31,657 bases of DNA from assembly GCA_045595365.1 (NCBI GenBank), contig JAZOAI010000012.1, positions 1 through 31,657 of the forward strand, in the 5' to 3' direction. A program made the position numbers and the translations under genes. The first letter of the stretch is position 1. Every line of letters starts with the position of its first letter. Source of the DNA: SIG480 sp045595365. Its GTDB lineage: Bacteria; Bacillota; Clostridia; Oscillospirales; JAAYXM01. The notes under the pieces were generated by a model. It saw only the letters and a list, made by a program, of their open reading frames with translations, had not been told where the DNA came from and searched no databases. This document shows positions 23,554-30,099 of this stretch, one piece after another.

Positions 23554-23575
23554 GTTCCCAAAAAGTTCCCAAAGA
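23554..23575 (+). repeat. Island-end direct repeat, right copy
   Basis: GTTCCCAAAAAGTTCCCAAAGA, matching 18571-18593. The remaining DNA 23580-23711 is AT-rich and holds no gene that I can support. Confidence 0.55.
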
Positions 23576-23711
23576 ATGTCTGAAAACGCCCGAAATATCA
23601 ACATTTGTAGCGATTTTAATCAAACAAAAAGTTTACAGAATTGCTCAAATTTTTACCGTTATTTACTACTATTTTCCTTTATCTTCCCCTAACTTCCAAA
23701 ATGTCGAAAGA

Positions 23712-23768
23712 ACTCGAAATCAGTTTGCGAGCAATCGCACGCGGGTTCGAATCCCGCCCTCTCCGCCA
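23712..23768 (+). pseudogene. 3' half of the split tRNA-Ser(CGA) (right attachment junction)
   Basis: Begins in the anticodon loop (ACTCGAAA-TCAG), continues through a variable arm TGCGAGCAATCGCA and T arm GCGGG-TTCGAAT-CCCGC, and ends CCTCTCC-GCCA. The acceptor strand pairs with GGAGAGG of the 5' half at 18447, not with the GGAGAAG of the intact island tRNA. Confidence 0.85.
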
Positions 23769-23806
23769 AAAGCGAGGTTTTTGCTATTGCAAAAACCTCG
23801 CTTTTT
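23769..23806. terminator. Terminator of the original tRNA-Ser, shared with pnuC
   Basis: AAAGCGAGGTTTTTGC (23769-23784), TATT loop, GCAAAAACCTCGCTTT (23789-23804). Confidence 0.9.
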
Positions 23807-24494
23807 ATATTCCTTCTTCTTGTTTTTTCTTCATCCTGCGCCAGTTTATGAATCCGTATATATCGTTTACAAGGAAGATAACGAAGCACAAGACCATAGG
23901 CAGATAGCCGATGTTTGTAATGGATGCTAAAACCCAGAGCACTATCAGAACAATATCGTTTGCGGTATAGAAAAGAGCATAATACGGGCTTCTGAGCACT
24001 ACCAGCATACAGGCGAGGAAGCTTGTCGTAACGGAAATCGTGCTGACGGTGAGGTTTGCCGTCTCGAAAAAGGCAAGAACCTTCCACAGCACAAGCGTCA
24101 CGGGGACAGCTGCGAGAAATAGCAGAACCCATTTTGTCGCCGTCATACTTGCGACCTTGACCTCTCTCTTCGTATATGGATTCCGAAGCCATGTGAAAAG
24201 CGCCCATGCCGCCGCCGGCAGAGTCATTCCGAGATAGGTTATCATTTCACCGTAATAGCGGAAGCGGAATGAAACAATGGCATACAGCAGCGCAAACACA
24301 ATGCTGATAAGCTGACCTATCGGATCTCCTTTGCAGACGAAGATAAGCGCACCTGCGCCGATGAGTGAGGTGATTGCAGAGAGCCAGTCCGTGTCGGGAG
24401 AGAGAAGTGAGGAGATGAAAACTACTAAAAGTGAGCCGATCCACAGTGCTTTTTCAGTTTTTGTGAGATTTTTAATTGATTTTATAATGTTCAT
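23805..24494 (-). CDS. pnuC: PnuC family vitamin transporter (nicotinamide riboside type)
   Basis: This 229-aa integral membrane protein has about seven to eight hydrophobic segments. Family patterns are GDPIGQLISIVFALLYAIVSFRFRYYGEMITYLGMTLPAA in the middle and LVNDIYGFINWRRM at the C-terminus. PnuC proteins are facilitators that take up nicotinamide riboside (other members take thiamine or riboflavin), with phosphorylation trapping the substrate. The end of the ECF S-component gene overlaps it by about 22 bp, so the two are translated together. ATG 24494 is preferred to 24500 on the basis of spacing from a weak AGAAAG site. No riboswitch was recognised ahead of the operon, so the substrate is left open. 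Confidence 0.92.
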   Translation of the reverse strand: MNIIKSIKNLTKTEKALWIGSLLVVFISSLLSPDTDWLSAITSLIGAGALIFVCKGDPIGQLISIVFALLYAIVSFRFRYYGEMITYLGMTLPAAAWALFTWLRNPYTKREVKVASMTATKWVLLFLAAVPVTLVLWKVLAFFETANLTVSTISVTTSFLACMLVVLRSPYYALFYTANDIVLIVLWVLASITNIGYLPMVLCFVIFLVNDIYGFINWRRMKKKQEEGI

Positions 24495-25044
24495 TTTCAT
24501 TGCTTTCTTGTGACTGTTTTGTTTTATTCCGATGATAAATAACACCCATAATTGCGGGAATTAATATAAGCTGCAGTATTATCCCCGGGATTGCATCAAT
24601 AAATCCACCGACTATAAAAGCCTCAGACGTAAAGGGTTTGTCTCCAAGCCCGAGCAAAATCGCTTTCGCAACTCCCCAGACAACGCGCCCCGAAATCATA
24701 GAGGCTATCAGGCAGAGATATAAATGCCCTAAACGCCTGCTTCTTGATTTGCGATACAGAAGGCCGATAACAAAACCGTAGGTTGCAAGCTCGAGCGACA
24801 TCCACACGGCATTCGGATATACCGGCGGCATAGAGAAAACGGAAGAGCGCAGAAAGGGCAAAAGAAGCCCTACCGCAAAGCCGTATCCTTCACCGCAGAT
24901 AAGGCCACAAAGCATAACGGGGATATGCATTGGCAAAAGAGAGTCGCCTATTTCCTTGATCTGGGATGTGAAAAGGGGGAGAATCATCCCAAAAGCGAGG
25001 AAGAGCGCAGACTGACATATTTTTTTTAAGTCCGGATTCTTCAA
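24472..25044 (-). CDS. ECF transporter S component (vitamin-binding membrane subunit)
   Basis: A 190-aa hydrophobic protein with five to six membrane helices. MHIPVMLCGLICGEGYGFAVGLLLPFLRSSVFSMPP and the later MSLELATYGFVIGLLYRKS are typical of ECF S components of the pantothenate/folate-like group. S components bind a vitamin and share the EcfAA'T energising module, which is not in this window. The start appears to be TTG at 25044, since no ATG is in frame before the first helix. The ribosome site is weak, so translation may be coupled to the upstream amidohydrolase (50 bp away). Substrate is unknown; the PnuC neighbour hints at a pyridine or related vitamin. Confidence 0.8.
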   Translation of the reverse strand: MKNPDLKKICQSALFLAFGMILPLFTSQIKEIGDSLLPMHIPVMLCGLICGEGYGFAVGLLLPFLRSSVFSMPPVYPNAVWMSLELATYGFVIGLLYRKSRSRRLGHLYLCLIASMISGRVVWGVAKAILLGLGDKPFTSEAFIVGGFIDAIPGIILQLILIPAIMGVIYHRNKTKQSQESNENEHYKIN

Positions 25045-25093
25045 TTCTTCACATCCGTTTCGTGTTGCATCCCGTAAAAATACGGTTATATGC

Positions 25094-26428
25094 TTATTTT
25101 AAGTTGATTTTTGCGTTGTTTTCTTCAGAATAGTCAATCCTGTCACCCGATGCATTGAGGTTGTCAACAAATGCGAGATACTCTTTCTTTGATGCAAACT
25201 GCGGCTTGAACTCATCAATAACCTGACGTGCCCGTTTTGCGTTATCGGAAAGAAGAATCAAAAGGATTCCAAGCTGCATTTTCGCACTTGCAACGCAAGC
25301 GGCAATCGGGTCTTTGATTTCATAGTCACTGCCGTGTGACTTGCCTGTGGCACCTCCTGCATAGGGGTGCACTACCGGCATAATGCAGCTGAGGTCTCCC
25401 ATATCGGTGCTGCCGGAGCCCATAGTATTGGTTTTTGTAAATTCATATTCGGGGATAGCAAGCTCGGCGGCTTCCTGTGCGATTTGCATCAGGTTATCGT
25501 CATTTATATGAGGTGCATATCCGGGAATATCGGTTATGTCAACATTTGCGCCAAGGGAAAGTGCCGCTCCGCAAAGAGCCTGGTTTACCTTCTTATTTGC
25601 GCTGCAAATAGCGTCAAAGCTTGCACCGCGGACGTAGCTCTCAAGCACAGCTCTGTCCGGAATTGCATTTACCATCGCACCGCCGCTTGTGATAATGGGG
25701 TGAACTCTTATTATATCGCTTTCCTTAAAGGTTTCGCGGATTGCGTTGATGGCATTTATGCCGCAGGTTGCTGCATAAAGCGCGTTTTTTCCGTTCCAGG
25801 GCGCGCCGCCTGCGTGTGCCGCCACACCCTTATAGGTAATCTGCTTTGCTAAACAGCCAACTGAGCCCTTCTCAACTGAAAACTTCGATGATGTATGCAC
25901 CATAAGAGCAATATCGACACCGTCAAAATACCCTCTCGACAAAAATTCTGTCTTGCCGCCAAAGTATCTGATTTTGCCATCACTTCTTAATTTGTTTCTG
26001 TATTCTATCTCGAGGAGCTCTTCTGCAGGAACTGCGCAAAGTCTGATTTTTCCACAGAATTTATCTAAAATGCCGGGCTCTTTGAGCGCTGCTGCAATAC
26101 CGACAAGAGCTGCGCACTGTGCGTTGTGTCCGCAGGAATGAGCGGCTCCGGTTTCCGGATTTGCATCCTTATGCTCGGGGCAGATTATGGAATCCAGCTC
26201 TGCCAGAATCAAAACCTCAGGGCCGGGCCTGCCTGTGTCTAAAACCGTGTAAAAGCCAGTGATCCCGTCAGCCATAACAAGGTCATATCCAAGCTTTCTG
26301 AAAGCAGCTTCCATATATGCTGACGTTTCAAATTCCTTGTATCCTGTTTCCGCGTGATGCCAGATAAATCTTTCTGCATCAAGAATCTCCTGCGTATGTT
26401 TTTCTACAGCCAAATTCAATTCTTTCAT
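25094..26428 (-). CDS. M20-family amidohydrolase (AbgB/aminoacylase-like)
   Basis: A 444-aa zinc amidohydrolase. The N-terminal FIWHHAETGYKEFETS, the metal-site block AHSCGHNAQ (His97-Cys99-His101 region), PAEE, and MGSGSTDMGDLSCIMPVVHPYAGGATGKSHGSDY fit the M20D group that includes AbgB and IAA-amino acid hydrolases. These enzymes split amide-linked amino acids such as p-aminobenzoyl-glutamate. The Cys in HSCGH is characteristic of M20D. It is the first gene of a minus-strand operon with the ECF S component and PnuC, suggesting salvage of a vitamin or its breakdown product. A GAGAGTG site lies ahead of the ATG. Its promoter region carries a duplicated 148-bp insertion. Confidence 0.92.
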   Translation of the reverse strand: MKELNLAVEKHTQEILDAERFIWHHAETGYKEFETSAYMEAAFRKLGYDLVMADGITGFYTVLDTGRPGPEVLILAELDSIICPEHKDANPETGAAHSCGHNAQCAALVGIAAALKEPGILDKFCGKIRLCAVPAEELLEIEYRNKLRSDGKIRYFGGKTEFLSRGYFDGVDIALMVHTSSKFSVEKGSVGCLAKQITYKGVAAHAGGAPWNGKNALYAATCGINAINAIRETFKESDIIRVHPIITSGGAMVNAIPDRAVLESYVRGASFDAICSANKKVNQALCGAALSLGANVDITDIPGYAPHINDDNLMQIAQEAAELAIPEYEFTKTNTMGSGSTDMGDLSCIMPVVHPYAGGATGKSHGSDYEIKDPIAACVASAKMQLGILLILLSDNAKRARQVIDEFKPQFASKKEYLAFVDNLNASGDRIDYSEENNAKINLK

Positions 26429-26462
26429 AAAAAAACACTCTCATCATTTATTTAGTAATGAA

Positions 26463-26775
26463 TATTATACCATAATTCTTTTTGCTCAAAGGCAAAAAGG
26501 AAAGGTGCGAAGCACCACAACGGTTTTTTAACCGTTGCTAATTGTGATAAAATGTTCTCTCAGGTGTCCGGAGGCTTGCCACAGCAAGGCTTCGGCTTAC
26601 ACCGTGAGGTTATTATACCATAATTCTTTTTGCTCAAAGGCAAAAAGGAAAGGTGCGAAGCACCACAACGGTTTTTTTAACCGTTGCTAATTGTGATAAA
26701 ATGTTCTCTCAGGTGTCCGGAGGCTTGCCACAGCAAGGCTTCGGCTTACACCGTGAGGTTATTATACCATAATTC
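26463..26775. repeat. Two tandem 148/149-bp structured repeats plus a third 16-bp end
   Basis: Unit 1 is 26463-26610 and unit 2 is 26611-26759. They are identical except for one extra T in a T-run. TATTATACCATAATTC starts each unit and occurs a third time at 26760-26775. Each unit holds hairpins: CTTTTTG/CAAAAAG, GGTGC-GAA-GCACC, AACGGTT/AACCGTT, and GGTGT...ACACC around GGCTTGCC/AAGGCTT. There is no coding capacity. The layout suggests one insertion with a 16-bp target duplication, followed by unequal exchange. Confidence 0.85.
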
Positions 26776-26789
26776 AAATGCACAATCAA
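26761..26789 (-). promoter_or_regulatory. Promoter of the amidohydrolase-ECF-PnuC operon, now 330 bp from the gene
   Basis: On the minus strand TTGATT (26784-26789), 17 bp, TATAAT (26761-26766), with an extended TATGG. The extended -10 word is copied at each repeat boundary, so two extra -10 elements (26611-26616 and 26463-26468) lie nearer the gene. A transcript from here would carry both structured units in its leader. Confidence 0.65.
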
Positions 26790-26842
26790 TGCTTTAACAG
26801 CTTTTGGCATTGTTGAATATACTATACAGGAGGTGAAATCAA

Positions 26843-27259
26843 ATGTCTGAACTTTCTTCTTGCACTTGCAAAATCAACTGCCCTGTTTTTGCCATTGTAG
26901 CGAGCATTATAATCGGCATCATCGCAGGCATGCTTCGTTTTATGGGAACAATAACAATCACTCCTGCTTTTTCGTGGGTTCTCTTTGGCATAGCTGTCGT
27001 GTATCTCGCCATCCTGCTTGCAACCTCAGGTTGCTCTTTCTCATCCCGGCAAAGCAGTTGCGTTTGTTCTTCCTTAAAGGTTCTTCTCTGGGGAATTCTC
27101 GGAACGGTTTTAACATCTGTAATCCTTCTCGGGATAACCTTTGCCGCAACGAGCATAATCGGCGCGATTTTTGCAGGCTTGCTTCTTGCTTTTTTTACTC
27201 TTACGCTCACTTCAACCGTATGCCTTATCAAGTGCCGCACAAACTGCGACGAGGAGTAA
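26843..27259 (+). CDS. Small Cys-rich four-helix membrane protein, function unknown
   Basis: I do not recognise a named family. The 138 aa have an excellent AGGAGGTGA ribosome site. The N-terminus SELSSCTCKINCP is Cys-rich, then hydrophobic segments lie at about 15-35, 42-62, 80-102 and 104-126. A Cys-bearing loop, SGCSFSSRQSSCVCSS, lies between helices 2 and 3, and the C-terminus VCLIKCRTNCDEE again has cysteines. The even distribution of Cys at the membrane surface suggests metal binding or disulphides. It is flanked by the repeat array and a strong terminator, so it is monocistronic. Shared function with its neighbours cannot be inferred. Confidence 0.8.
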   Translation: MSELSSCTCKINCPVFAIVASIIIGIIAGMLRFMGTITITPAFSWVLFGIAVVYLAILLATSGCSFSSRQSSCVCSSLKVLLWGILGTVLTSVILLGITFAATSIIGAIFAGLLLAFFTLTLTSTVCLIKCRTNCDEE

Positions 27260-27266
27260 TTAACCG

Positions 27267-27301
27267 AAAAAACAGGCAGAGCATCGCTCTGCCTGTTTTT
27301 T
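27267..27301. terminator. Bidirectional terminator between convergent genes
   Basis: AAAAAACAGGCAGAGC (27267-27282), ATC loop, GCTCTGCCTGTTTTTT (27286-27301), a perfect 16-bp stem used by the membrane-protein gene (+) and the yhbY gene (-). Confidence 0.95.
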
Positions 27302-27302
27302 G

Positions 27303-27596
27303 TCATTTTTTTGGAAGGTGTATGGTTTTGTTCTTTTTCGATTCGCGATAGATGACAAACTTGTTCCCGATGCACTGCACGGGATATGCCCCTGTTGCAT
27401 CGCATACCTCGCTGCACGCTTCTCTTATATCAAGAAACGCGTTTTCTAAAATTTTCACCTTTATAAGCTCGTTTGCTTCAAGGGCGAGATTTATCATATC
27501 AATAGTCTCATCGTCAATGCCACCCTTGCCTATCTGGTATTTTGCATCGATGCCGTTTGCAAGGCTACGCAAATACGCTCTCTGTTTTCCTGTCAT
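27303..27596 (-). CDS. yhbY: YhbY-family (CRM domain) RNA-binding protein
   Basis: A 97-aa single CRM-domain protein. Hallmarks are MTGKQRAYLRSLANGIDAKYQIGKGGI at the N-terminus, the GKGG loop, LEANELIKVKILEN, and the C-terminal CIGNKFVIYRESKKNK. The family binds pre-50S particles and takes part in ribosome assembly. The ATG at 27596 has AAGGAG nearby; the frame's upstream TTG is less likely. It is the last gene of a minus-strand group with the GNAT gene (33 bp gap) and the small lipoprotein. Length and motifs are normal. Confidence 0.94.
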   Translation of the reverse strand: MTGKQRAYLRSLANGIDAKYQIGKGGIDDETIDMINLALEANELIKVKILENAFLDIREACSEVCDATGAYPVQCIGNKFVIYRESKKNKTIHLPKK

Positions 27597-27629
27597 AGTC
27601 TTCTCCTTCTGCAATAATTTATGTCCCGC

Positions 27630-28100
27630 TCATTCCATCGGCAATTTATATAATCTTTCTATCGGGGAATCCTCTTTAAATGTTCTGACCTCTTCTGCAA
27701 ATTCCCAACCGAATTTCTCATATAAACCTATGTGGTGCGTGTACAGATAAAGCTCTTTCAAGTTTGCTTTGCGGGCATTCTCGCGGACTGTGTTCATCAT
27801 CTCCCTGCACACGTTCTGCTTTCTGAAATTTTCATCGACATAAACGTTAATCAGCCACGGATATATGTCGGGCCTGCCGTTTAAGTCGTCAGACATTGAT
27901 AATTGATACATCCCGACAGGCTCGCCGTCAAGCAGGGCAACAAATGTCTGCGGAAGTCTTTCGGTGTTGAGCGAATGCTCCATAGTGCATCGCACCTCTT
28001 CAAGGCTCTTTCCGGCGCCTTTTCCCCACCAGGTATAGTTCCAGTCAACAACCTTCTCAAATATGCTGTTTTTGCTGTCCTCAAGTCTGATTATCTTCAT
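27630..28100 (-). CDS. GNAT family N-acetyltransferase
   Basis: A 156-aa acetyl-CoA-dependent acyltransferase. The central strands LPQTFVALLDGEPVGMYQLS and YPWLINVYVDENFRKQNVCREMMNTVRENARK show the GNAT motif A, although the pyrophosphate loop reads RKQNVCREMM rather than the usual Q/RxxGxG/A. The C-terminal LKELYLYTHHIGLYEKFGWEFAEEVRTF is typical motif B. Substrate cannot be inferred. AAGGGGA lies upstream of its ATG. It sits between the small lipoprotein gene (20 bp upstream) and yhbY. Confidence 0.92.
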   Translation of the reverse strand: MKIIRLEDSKNSIFEKVVDWNYTWWGKGAGKSLEEVRCTMEHSLNTERLPQTFVALLDGEPVGMYQLSMSDDLNGRPDIYPWLINVYVDENFRKQNVCREMMNTVRENARKANLKELYLYTHHIGLYEKFGWEFAEEVRTFKEDSPIERLYKLPME

Positions 28101-28120
28101 AGTGAGTGTCCCCTTAATTT

Positions 28121-28261
28121 TCAGCTGTTAAAAATTTCGCCCACAGTAGTATAGATTTTGTCATTTTCCGCTTCGGGAAGGTATGTGTTTCTGCTTTTGT
28201 CATTACAAGATGCGAGAAGAAAGCAGAATATTATGAGAATTAATGCTATGATTTGCTTCAT
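28121..28261 (-). CDS. 46-aa lipoprotein, function unknown
   Basis: A short gene read from ATG 28259-28261 to TGA 28121-28123. The ribosome site AAAGGATGG is about 6 bases upstream. Residues 1-19 form a lipoprotein signal: MKQIIALILIIFCFLLASC, with LASC as the lipobox and Cys19 as the modified residue. The mature peptide is only about 28 aa (CNDKSRNTYLPEAENDKIYTT...). It ends 20 bp before the GNAT start, so the two are likely cotranscribed. I recognise no family. Coding status rests on the signal, the ribosome site and the tight spacing. Confidence 0.7.
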   Translation of the reverse strand: MKQIIALILIIFCFLLASCNDKSRNTYLPEAENDKIYTTVGEIFNS

Positions 28262-28330
28262 AGGCGCCATCCTTTTTGCTGATTAAAAAATTGCAAGCCC
28301 GCATTTACGCTATTTTATTGACGGCGTGAT

Positions 28331-29221
28331 TTATTCAAGAGAAGCCATAACGGATTTGCAATATTCGAGATCCTGCTTTGCGAACCATGTGCGGTCGCCA
28401 CCACGGCAAGCTTCAATTCCAACCGGACCGGTAAAACCTATTTCCTTGAGCTTTTCAAAATATATACGGTGGTTGATTGCCCCATCACTAAGATTTGTCG
28501 CTATACGCTTACCTGTGCCGAGGTCCTGAACTGAATTTTTCAGATGCGTGTAGAAAAGCTTCTCTCCATACAACTCAATCGTTTCGCTGAGCGATGGAGA
28601 AGCAGGGAAGTACACGGTGTTGCCAAAGTCCATATTGATGCCGACCATGGGGCTGTCAATCATATCGACAAGCTTTCTTGTGGTCGCGGGAAGATCGTGA
28701 ATGTAGCTCATGTGTGTCTCAAAAGCAAACTTTACGCCAATTTTTTCAAGCTCTTTAGCAATCTGCTGGAAGGCATCAGCTGTGAGTTTCCAATCCTCTT
28801 GGGGTGCAGCGGCGCTACCGTGGTATGCGTAAGCATCATACGGCGTTGCCTTAATAGGAGAGCTGTAAGCAGCGGCAAAGCAATTACACAAGGTCGTGCC
28901 GCAGACATCATTTATCAGCTTAACCTTTTCAATGGCTGTGTTAATGTTGTTTTGGCGAACGCTTTTATCCTCATTTGCACATTCCTTCACATCAACACAG
29001 AAAAGAATTTCGGAAAGGCCGTATTCCTTCTTTGCGACAGCAATTTGCGCGATATATTCATTAAACGAAAGCTCGCTGAGCTCTTTTGGCGGATCTTCGC
29101 GAAATTCAACTCCGTCATACCCGAGAGTTGCTGCCATTTTGCAAACATCGTTCACGGTTTTGTTCCCGAAAGAATTACCGGTCACTTCAGCGAAATTTAC
29201 GTGCATAATTGTTTTGTTCAT
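28331..29221 (-). CDS. Sugar phosphate isomerase/epimerase family TIM-barrel protein
   Basis: A 296-aa member of the AP-endonuclease-2 / xylose-isomerase-like TIM barrel group. Visible signatures are GYDGVEFRED near the N-terminus, FAFETHMSYIHDLPATTRKLVDMIDSPMVGINMDFGNT in the centre, THLKN, and the C-terminal GFTGPVGIEACRGGDRTWFAKQDLEYCKSV. Glu, Asp, His and Glu at the barrel mouth would hold the divalent metal. Members isomerise or dehydrate sugars, inositols or keto acids; the substrate is not evident. ATG 29221 has AAGGAGTG 6 bases upstream and is preferred over GTG 29230. The gene has no recognisable sugar-related neighbours. Confidence 0.9.
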   Translation of the reverse strand: MNKTIMHVNFAEVTGNSFGNKTVNDVCKMAATLGYDGVEFREDPPKELSELSFNEYIAQIAVAKKEYGLSEILFCVDVKECANEDKSVRQNNINTAIEKVKLINDVCGTTLCNCFAAAYSSPIKATPYDAYAYHGSAAAPQEDWKLTADAFQQIAKELEKIGVKFAFETHMSYIHDLPATTRKLVDMIDSPMVGINMDFGNTVYFPASPSLSETIELYGEKLFYTHLKNSVQDLGTGKRIATNLSDGAINHRIYFEKLKEIGFTGPVGIEACRGGDRTWFAKQDLEYCKSVMASLE

Positions 29222-29389
29222 TTTTAGCACTCCTTATATGTAAAATCATGAGAAGGGGAAAGTAAAAATTCTTACTTGTTTAAATAATATCATAACGTTT
29301 CCTCAAAATCAAGGTAAGAAAGCATATTATACTGCTTCTCACTTCTGATAAAAAAACAAATTCCGGACATAATAAGGGCGAAAGGAGAT

Positions 29390-29599
29390 GTGTTTGTTTT
29401 GGAGAAAAAGAATGATGATGCTCTGAGATTTGTCCGCGAGAAAGACCCTATCATAACGGAAGAGCTTTTCGAGATTGATTCCCTTGTTTCCGCAACGGAA
29501 TGCACGGGAATGGGAAAGGTGTATCCGAACTTTGAGGGCGAAGATTTGCAGGATGTTTTTGACATCGCAGAGGAAAACAAAAAACGAAATAAAAAATGA
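29390..29599 (+). CDS. 69-aa acidic protein, function unknown
   Basis: A short acidic, charged protein with a central SLVSATECTGMGKVYPNFEGEDLQDVFDI. The SATECTG word resembles small clostridial proteins I have the impression of having seen annotated as hypothetical, but I cannot name a family. AAAGGAG (29381-29387) lies only 2 bases from GTG 29390 and 11 from an in-frame TTG at 29399, so the true start is uncertain (69 or 66 aa). A perfect terminator follows directly, which supports a real gene. Confidence 0.6.
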   Translation: MFVLEKKNDDALRFVREKDPIITEELFEIDSLVSATECTGMGKVYPNFEGEDLQDVFDIAEENKKRNKK

Positions 29600-29630
29600 A
29601 AAAAGACATCCAGTGGATGTCTTTTTTCAT
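29596..29630 (+). terminator. Terminator of the acidic small protein
   Basis: ATGAAAAAAGACATCC (29596-29611), AGT loop, GGATGTCTTTTTTCAT (29615-29630). Confidence 0.92.
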
Positions 29631-29781
29631 GGTTGCGGGGACAGGACACGGCTTGCTTCGCAATCCGGTACGCTCGACGACCGCTCCGCAATGCTCGCGG
29701 TGCCCGTCTGCGCGCCACTCGGCGGAAAACGATTATCAATCGTTTTCTTGTCGCCTCGTACCTTCTTAAGGTTCAAGTCCT
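29630..29781. repeat. Duplicated 3' tail of tRNA-fMet beside a GC-rich structured sequence
   Basis: TGGTTGCGGGGACAGGAC at 29630-29647 is identical to 29832-29849, the 3' end (minus strand) of tRNA-fMet. About 120 bp of GC-rich sequence follow, with a GAAAACGATTATCAATCGTTTTC hairpin, and then GGTTCAAGTCC, a T-loop-like word in opposite orientation (29771-29781). Nothing here can fold as a tRNA or code for a protein. Confidence 0.65.
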
Positions 29782-29794
29782 TTCCTATAACAAT

Positions 29795-29830
29795 AAAAAA
29801 ACACAGTATCCATTTGGATACTGTGTTTTT
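29795..29830 (-). terminator. Terminator of the tRNA-Leu/tRNA-fMet transcript
   Basis: ACACAGTATCCA (29801-29812) and TGGATACTGTGT (29815-29826), with T-rich sequence beyond on both strands. Confidence 0.9.
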
Positions 29831-29831
29831 A

Positions 29832-29907
<76 letters not shown>

Positions 29908-29915
29908 ATATATGA

Positions 29916-30002
29916 TGGTGCCGCTGACCGGACTTGAACCGGTACGATATTTCTATCGAAGGATTTTAAGTCCTTTGTGTCTGCCGATTCCACCACAGCG
30001 GC
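29916..30002 (-). tRNA. tRNA-Leu (anticodon TAA)
   Basis: Acceptor GCCGCTG/CAGCGGC; anticodon stem AAGGA/TCCTT with loop CTTAAAA, giving anticodon TAA. The long variable arm is CGATA-GAAA-TATCG. The T arm is ACCGG-TTCAAGT-CCGGT, and CCA is encoded. The 87 nt are normal for class II tRNA-Leu. Confidence 0.96.
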
Positions 30003-30041
30003 AGGTGTCACGCGACGAACACTCTTCCTGAGTGCCATAAT

Positions 30042-30070
30042 AGAATATCACATTCTGGCCGTCTTGTCAA
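30042..30070 (-). promoter_or_regulatory. Sigma-A promoter of tRNA-Leu/tRNA-fMet
   Basis: On the minus strand a perfect TTGACA (30065-30070), 17 bp, TATTCT (30042-30047); tRNA-Leu starts 39 bp after the -10. Confidence 0.85.
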
Positions 30071-30099
30071 CAGTTTTTTGAGCTTTCGGGACAAGTTTT

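Larger units (their letters stand above)
18479..23719. mobile_element. 5.2-kb defence island integrated in the tRNA-Ser(CGA) anticodon loop
   Basis: The island is bounded by an 8-bp direct repeat, ACTCGAAA, at the two broken ends of one tRNA-Ser gene. It contains a complete tRNA-Ser(CGA) of different sequence and a minus-strand operon (HTH regulator, AbiH-like, fused restriction-modification protein, specificity subunit). A GTTCCCAAAA...GTTCCCAAAG direct repeat lies near each end. Its genes are AT-richer than their neighbours. No integrase, relaxase or replication gene is present, so it is either a remnant or a passenger moved in trans. Confidence 0.75.

Noticed and set aside
23547..23930. 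127-codon plus-strand frame over the right island junction
   Set aside because: It reads through a tRNA 3' half and its terminator, giving low-complexity sequence; there is no ribosome site.
24100..24210. Alternative minus-strand frame overlapping pnuC
   Set aside because: It runs into the tRNA-Ser 3' half and shows Arg/Cys/Ser-rich shadow composition, whereas the pnuC frame has clear membrane helices and family motifs.
26463..26775. CRISPR or riboswitch for the amidohydrolase operon
   Set aside because: Only two 148-bp units, no spacers, and no known aptamer motif recognised. The exact tandem identity points to a recent duplication.
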